Source of the DNA: VFKU01 sp964620045
GTDB taxonomy: Bacteria > Hydrogenedentota > Hydrogenedentia > Hydrogenedentales > GCA-2746185
NCBI GenBank assembly: GCA_964620045.1
Contig: CAZUJL010000041.1
Location: forward strand, 1-25,422
DNA length: 25,422 nucleotides
Direction of reading: 5' to 3'
The translations under genes and the position numbers were made by a program. Below the pieces are notes generated by a model, which saw only the letters and a list, made by a program, of their open reading frames with translations, was not told where the DNA came from and made no database searches. Shown one piece after another: positions 21,537-25,422 of this stretch; position 1 is the first letter of the stretch, and every line of letters begins with the position of its first letter.

Positions 21537-24182
21537 TCACACCAGCACGGCTTCCTGTGCGCGCAGGCGCAGCGGTTGTATTTTTTTTGGCGCGGCGCCG
21601 ATCAGCTTTACGCTGTGCACGGGCAAATCCAGCATGAAGCCGCGTTTGGGGACTGCCTTTACGACTTCTTCGTGCTCCGGCGAGGCCGCCTTGATGCGCG
21701 CGAGCAATTTTCGTTTCTGAAAGTGCATCTGGTTGTCTTCCACGACGGCGGCACCCCATAGCTCGGTATAGATGGCCTCGTAGGGCACGCATTTGCCTGG
21801 CGTGCGCGCGAGGAGTCGCAGCAACTGGAACTGTTTGTCCTGCAGCGCCACTTCCTTGCCGGCCAGCAGGATCCGGCCCGGCCGTCGATCGTCGAGGATC
21901 AGGAGGGGCTCCGGCCCGGACGGAGGGGGAAGGGGGACGTCCGGGCCGGAGCTGTTTGATTCCTGTTGCTGGCGTGCCCACTTGCGCAGGCGGGCGGCCT
22001 GATCGGGGCATAGAATCCGCGCAAGCGCTGCCGGAGAGGCCTCCGCCAGGGCTGACGCGGTGTGGTAACGAGAGGAAACAAGCGCAATCACGGCGCTGCG
22101 GGAGATCGCGGGTTCGGCGGCGCGGGCCAGTAACAATGCTTCGGTGCGCAATCCGCGCTGCACACGCTCGGCCAGCGTTTTCAGGCGCTGCACGAACGAC
22201 TCGGCACAGCGCTGCGCCTGCGCGATGGCGGCGGTGGCGTCGATGAGCCAGCTTAGCTGCTCGGCGGCCGACAATATCTGGCCGGTCATGGTGTGGAAGC
22301 GCTCTTCGATGTCGCGCTGCGCCACCTGATCGATCCAGTCTCGCAAGAAGAGTCCGATCTTGATCGCGCGCACTTCTTCGAAGAACGGCGTGACGGTGGC
22401 ATTCCGCAGACGCCCGAGCGGCACTTCGTCCGGGGCATCCGTCTCCCCCACCGTTTCCTTCAGCAGCGCGAAGAAGTCGCCACTGTCGTATTCGCGCGCG
22501 GTGAGTGCGACGTTGTACATGCGCCCGTCGGACGTGAGCCCCATGGCGAGCAAGAGATCGAGGTCCAGCCAGTTCCGTGTTTCCGAGACCGCGATCCAAC
22601 GTTCTATCTCGCGGGCCGTACCCAGTGAAATGCCCTTCGAGGCGACGGCTTTGCCAAACGGCGTCGCTTCCAGCACGCCTTCGTCGTTGCGCATCAATGC
22701 ACCGGCATCCATCGCGCGGTTAATCGCCGCACGGATACGGCAGCCGATTTCATCAAGTGTGTACAGTTCCTGCCAGATCCACTGCCCGCTCGGCGTGGCT
22801 TCGAGGAAGGTCAGCAGATCGTCCTCGGTGACGCAGGAACGGGACGCGACCAGCCGCAGCACGTAGTTTTCCAATGGCTCCCGCGCGAGACGCGGTTCGA
22901 TGAGCTCGCGATCGCCTTCCACATACCGCCGCCACAGGGCGTCCTGATCGAAAGGTGTGGCCGCAATCAGGATCGAGCGTCCGAAGGCGTGGCCGGCACC
23001 GTAGCGTCCGGCGCGCCCGCCCATGCTCTCGTATTCGCCCTGAAGGATCGGAGCCTTCCACGGCATGCCGAAGCGGCGGTCGTAGCACCACTTCTCGGCG
23101 GTGATGAACACGTTGCGCGCGGGCAGGTTCAGCCCCACGGCCAGGGTGCTGGTGGACACCATGACGCGGATCTCGCCTGCGCGGAAGGCGGCCTCGACAA
23201 TGCGCCGCTCTTCCGGGGTAAGGTCTGTGCTGTGGAAACCCACACCGGAGGCCAATGTGGTTTCGAGGGTTTCGCGCGCGCAGGTGGGTTCGATATCTTT
23301 CAATTTTTCCAGCGCGTGCGTGGCGGAGGGGGCGTTGACTCGCTGGGCCAGGAGTTCCGCGCCGTGCCGCGCTTCGTGTTTTGCTTTCACGAACACGAGG
23401 CAGCTTTCCCCTGCTTCGGCAAATGCGCACACGTTCTGCGTGAGCGTCTCCCACGGAGAATCCGCGCCAGCATCGACCAACTGCTCGACACCTTCGGTGG
23501 TTTCGTTGTAGGTGCGATACCGGAAGGCCCCGGCGTGCAACACGCCGAAACGCAGTTCGACCGGGCGCTGCCGGTGCTGCACGAGGTCGGCCTTCATCCA
23601 CGTGGCCATCTTTTCGGCTTCGCCGATGACGGCCGACAGGCCGATCAGGCGGCATTTGGACTGCACGAGGCGCGTCAGCAGGATTTCGACCGTACCGCCG
23701 CGATCCGGATCGGAGATGAGTTCGAGTTCATCCGCCACGACCAGTTCGATATCCGCCAGCCGTTCGGGGCGCTGCACCATGAGCTGGGCCAGCTTTTCAT
23801 ACACGACCACGGCGATCGAGAAGTTGCCTTCTTCGAGATCGCGGTCGTATTCGCGATGGTCGCGGGTGGAGATAATCACGCGGATGCCGAAGGACTCGTA
23901 CTTTTCTTTGAAGTCGAAGTACTTCTCCTCGGCCAGCGCCTTGAGCGGGACGAGGTAGACGGCCTTTTTGTGCCGGAGGGCGGTATGCACGGCGGCCATT
24001 TCGCCGACAAAGGTCTTGCCGGAGCTGGTCGGCGCCTGGATGAGCAGGTTGCCGCCGGAGAACAGCCCGTGCTTCTTGACAGTCCGCTCCTGGAGCGGCA
24101 ACAATCGAGTGCCTTCGGTGCTTTTCCAGAGCTGGATTAGGGCCGGGGGCAGGTCGAAACGAATCAGGTCGTTCATCAGCAT
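21537..24182 (-). CDS. Hel308/Ski2-like superfamily 2 helicase fused to an OmpR/PhoB-type winged-helix domain
   Basis: An 881-residue protein. Helicase motifs in order: Q-motif LLPLQERTV (Gln31), Walker A APTSSGKT (50-57), motif Ia VPLKALAEEK (78-87), motif II DELE (151-154, not DEAH/DEAD), motif III GLSAVIGEA, motif V STSTLAVGLNLPA (343-355) and motif VI GEYESMGGRAGRYG (382-395). A winged-helix-like region (about 440-530) and a long helical region with a possible degenerate helix-hairpin-helix (about 684-723) follow, as in Hel308/Ski2 proteins. Residues 765-853 match Trans_reg_C: GKEVALQDKQFQLLRLLART, VPYEAIYTELWG and a final KRGFMLDLP hairpin. A Pro-rich linker (746-758) joins them. The ATG at 24182 follows GGAGG. 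No receiver domain is present. Function is probably DNA or RNA remodelling with site-specific or non-specific duplex binding; the target is unknown. Confidence 0.9.
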   Translation of the reverse strand: MLMNDLIRFDLPPALIQLWKSTEGTRLLPLQERTVKKHGLFSGGNLLIQAPTSSGKTFVGEMAAVHTALRHKKAVYLVPLKALAEEKYFDFKEKYESFGIRVIISTRDHREYDRDLEEGNFSIAVVVYEKLAQLMVQRPERLADIELVVADELELISDPDRGGTVEILLTRLVQSKCRLIGLSAVIGEAEKMATWMKADLVQHRQRPVELRFGVLHAGAFRYRTYNETTEGVEQLVDAGADSPWETLTQNVCAFAEAGESCLVFVKAKHEARHGAELLAQRVNAPSATHALEKLKDIEPTCARETLETTLASGVGFHSTDLTPEERRIVEAAFRAGEIRVMVSTSTLAVGLNLPARNVFITAEKWCYDRRFGMPWKAPILQGEYESMGGRAGRYGAGHAFGRSILIAATPFDQDALWRRYVEGDRELIEPRLAREPLENYVLRLVASRSCVTEDDLLTFLEATPSGQWIWQELYTLDEIGCRIRAAINRAMDAGALMRNDEGVLEATPFGKAVASKGISLGTAREIERWIAVSETRNWLDLDLLLAMGLTSDGRMYNVALTAREYDSGDFFALLKETVGETDAPDEVPLGRLRNATVTPFFEEVRAIKIGLFLRDWIDQVAQRDIEERFHTMTGQILSAAEQLSWLIDATAAIAQAQRCAESFVQRLKTLAERVQRGLRTEALLLARAAEPAISRSAVIALVSSRYHTASALAEASPAALARILCPDQAARLRKWARQQQESNSSGPDVPLPPPSGPEPLLILDDRRPGRILLAGKEVALQDKQFQLLRLLARTPGKCVPYEAIYTELWGAAVVEDNQMHFQKRKLLARIKAASPEHEEVVKAVPKRGFMLDLPVHSVKLIGAAPKKIQPLRLRAQEAVLV

Positions 24183-24259
24183 CGGGCGATCCTCCGTCCC
24201 GAACGCTTGGGAGTCCGGGCATCGTCGGCCCGGTAGGCCATTCCCACGCGACGAACGGC

Positions 24260-24288
24260 ACTATACTGAATAAGTTTTCAGATGTCAA
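24260..24288 (-). promoter_or_regulatory. Near-consensus sigma-70 promoter of the helicase gene
   Basis: On the minus strand TTGACA (perfect) and TATAGT (five of six) are exactly 17 bases apart. Transcription would begin near 24253, giving a leader of about 70 bases. It is the best promoter in the window and implies steady expression of the helicase fusion. Confidence 0.8.
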
Positions 24289-24306
24289 GCGGAAATTTAT
24301 TTGGGC

Positions 24307-24404
24307 GCATTTCTGCCGTCCCTACGGGACTTTTTGGGTGGTTTTCCCCCTGGACCCACCGCTAAAGCGGTGGGCTAAATTCTTTCGGCCCTCCGGGCTT
24401 GGCA
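24307..24404. repeat. Palindromic repeat element with three hairpins
   Basis: Three small hairpins lie in a row: GTCCC-TAC-GGGAC (24318-24330, followed by TTTTT), CCCACCGCT-AA-AGCGGTGGG (24355-24374) and GCCC-TCC-GGGC (24388-24398). This set of hairpins, joined by T-rich and TTCTTTCG-like spacers, resembles REP-type elements seen in many environmental bacterial genomes. It lies upstream of the helicase promoter. Its identity as a dispersed family is recalled, not tested, and no transposase is present. Confidence 0.65.
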
Positions 24405-24434
24405 CCCATGACGGCATTGGGTCTCTTCCGGCCA

Positions 24435-24478
24435 CCCATCGCTATCGGTTAAGTCTCCCATCGCTATCGGTTACGTCT
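24435..24478. repeat. Two tandem copies of a 22-bp repeat
   Basis: Two adjacent copies at 24435-24456 and 24457-24478 contain CCCATCGCTATCGGTTA and differ at one base. A shorter partial copy (CCCTATCC) follows. There is no spacer between units, so this is not a CRISPR. It sits next to the hairpin element and may be part of the same mobile-derived patch. Confidence 0.8.
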
Positions 24479-24873
24479 CCCTATCCAGTCTCTCCTCTTA
24501 TAGCGGGCGCGTTGCACCGTTGAGGATGCAGGGGCGAATCAAGGGCTCTTGTGTGGAGGCGCGAGACAAGGGTGATTGGGTTGACGGGTAGTGAAAATTC
24601 GTTGATTTTTCGCGCGATAGTGCAACGGGCGGGTGCGGAATCGGGTGTAACTTTTAACGTATGACGGCACGAGCTGTCCGCAGATGACGCCGATTGTCGC
24701 AGATAGGTTCACACCTCTTTGCCCACAGATTGATATGGATTTATACAGAGAACACCCTGGGTTATTGGCACAAACACGGAGATTTCTTGATTGACCTCGC
24801 TCTGTAATGTGAGTTAAGGTCTCCTACCATTACGTCATAGTCGCATACTCGGGAACTGAAGGGAGATTCTCTA
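24479..24873. other. Gene-free spacer before the NHL protein gene
   Basis: No convincing gene is seen. The stretch holds an eight-base inverted pair (GTTGCAC near 24511 and GTGCAAC near 24620), a decayed GCAGAT-type motif at 24681-24706 (GCAGATGACGCCGATTGTCG, then CAGAT), and an AT-richer part up to the NHL gene. GGGAG about eight bases before 24874 serves as the ribosome-binding site of that gene. I could not find a promoter matching both boxes well. Confidence 0.5.
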
Positions 24874-25422
24874 ATGATCCGAAAGTCGTCGGTTCTCTTG
24901 CTAGGCGTCGCGCTGCTGCTTCCCGGGACGGTCTTCGCGCAGAGCTATACCATGATCACCAAGTGGGGAACGTCCGGGACCGGTAACGGGCAATTCAATG
25001 ACCCCAGGGCCATCGCGGTGGACGCCACGGGCAACGTGTACGTCAGTGATTACATAAATAACCGCATCCAGAAATTCAGTTCAACGGGGGTTTTCATCAC
25101 CAAGTGGGGCACCGGCGGGAACGGAGACGGCCACTTCGATCTACCCAATGGCATAGCGGTGGATTCCTTGGGCCACGTCTACGTCGCGGAATTCAACAAT
25201 GACCGCGTCCAAAAATTTACTTCCACGGGGGCTTTTATCACCAAGTGGGGCACAAGTGGCAGCGGTGATGGTCAGTTCGATTCCCCCATCGGCGTCGCGG
25301 TGGACGCCTTGGGCAACGTCTACGTCACCGATAGCAATAATTTCCGCGTCCAGAAATTCACTTCAACGGGCACCTTCATAACCAAATGGGGCAGCCGTGG
25401 GGCCGGTGACGGGCCTTTCTCT
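24874..25422 (+). CDS. Secreted NHL-repeat beta-propeller protein (partial, N terminus)
   Basis: The first 183 residues of a secreted protein that continues past the right edge. The ATG at 24874 follows GGGAG. A Sec signal peptide spans about 1-22 (VLLLGVALLLPGTVFAQ). It is followed by NHL propeller units of 47 residues, each reading like ITKWGTSGTGNGQFNDP, then IAVDATGNVYVSDYINNRIQ and KFSSTG. ATCACC-type unit starts lie at 24955, 25096, 25237 and 25378, an exact 141-bp period with high DNA identity. NHL propellers bind ligands or act as lyases or scaffolds; no catalytic residue is identifiable here. Total length and C-terminal domains cannot be seen. Confidence 0.93.
   Translation, partial: MIRKSSVLLLGVALLLPGTVFAQSYTMITKWGTSGTGNGQFNDPRAIAVDATGNVYVSDYINNRIQKFSSTGVFITKWGTGGNGDGHFDLPNGIAVDSLGHVYVAEFNNDRVQKFTSTGAFITKWGTSGSGDGQFDSPIGVAVDALGNVYVTDSNNFRVQKFTSTGTFITKWGSRGAGDGPFS

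Noticed and set aside
22989..24140. Plus-strand open frame of about 380 codons opposite the helicase gene
   Set aside because: The minus strand encodes all helicase motifs here; the plus-strand translation has no recognisable domain and no ribosome-binding site.
24399..24415. Possible sigma-54 promoter (TTGGCAC followed by GC)
   Set aside because: The GG-to-GC distance is one base too long and it lies inside the hairpin repeat element.
24435..24478. Possible CRISPR repeat units
   Set aside because: Only two copies, directly adjacent with no spacers, and no cas genes in the window.
24338..24523. Short plus-strand open frame in the repeat region
   Set aside because: It spans hairpins and tandem repeats, has no ribosome-binding site and no protein-like composition.

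Overview
The window is 25.4 kb of mostly high-GC bacterial chromosome. It carries housekeeping genes, periplasmic or surface proteins, and a small accessory polymorphic-toxin remnant. Sec signal peptides, tandem DUF1080 domains, membrane-anchored SGNH proteins, an arylsulfotransferase-like protein and an NHL propeller suggest a Gram-negative from the Planctomycetota / Hydrogenedentota neighbourhood. That placement is an inference from gene content; no rRNA gene or clade-specific marker is present.

Region 1 (1-5094, minus strand) is a compact housekeeping operon read from high to low coordinates: S41 C-terminal processing protease, RNase PH, XTP/dITP pyrophosphatase, threonylcarbamoyl-AMP synthase, ribose-5-phosphate isomerase B, an FlK-like hotdog thioesterase, and the N-terminal half of HslU, which runs off the left edge. 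Several genes overlap by a few bases. A short palindromic genomic repeat sits in the only sizeable internal gap. Region 2 (5273-7628, plus) holds a gamma-glutamyltransferase and a PdxH-type oxidase.

Region 3 (7629-9241, minus) is a broken RHS locus. It has a 5'-truncated RHS core, a novel His-rich C-terminal tail and a candidate immunity gene. A frameshifted 115-bp second copy of part of the core lies beyond the immunity gene, so near-identical direct repeats flank the tip and immunity cassette. The tail and immunity DNA are about 35-40% GC in the stretches counted, against 75% in a core stretch. Region 4 (9242-13566, minus) holds a NifA-like sigma-54 activator, a monoacylglycerol-lipase-like hydrolase, a secreted Gly-rich protein and a secreted SH3b protein.

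Region 5 (13778-16550) holds rpsT with a textbook terminator, a DUF6454-like exported protein, a cupin and a secreted double-DUF1080 protein with a strong terminator. Region 6 (16561-21536) contains two different membrane-anchored SGNH proteins on either side of a membrane-anchored arylsulfotransferase-like propeller. A Rieske ferredoxin-like gene lies on the opposite strand between them, and a small unknown helical protein ends the plus-strand run. This looks like an envelope or glycan modification island, but the substrate is unknown.

Region 7 (21537-24288, minus) is one gene with a near-consensus promoter. It encodes a Hel308/Ski2-like helicase fused at its C terminus to an OmpR/PhoB-type winged-helix DNA-binding domain, with DELE in place of DExH/DEAD in motif II. 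This is the most unusual protein in the window. Region 8 (24289-24873) is a gene-free, repeat-rich spacer with hairpins and 22-bp tandem repeats. Region 9 (24874-end, plus) is the start of a secreted NHL-repeat propeller with an exact 141-bp period, cut by the right edge.
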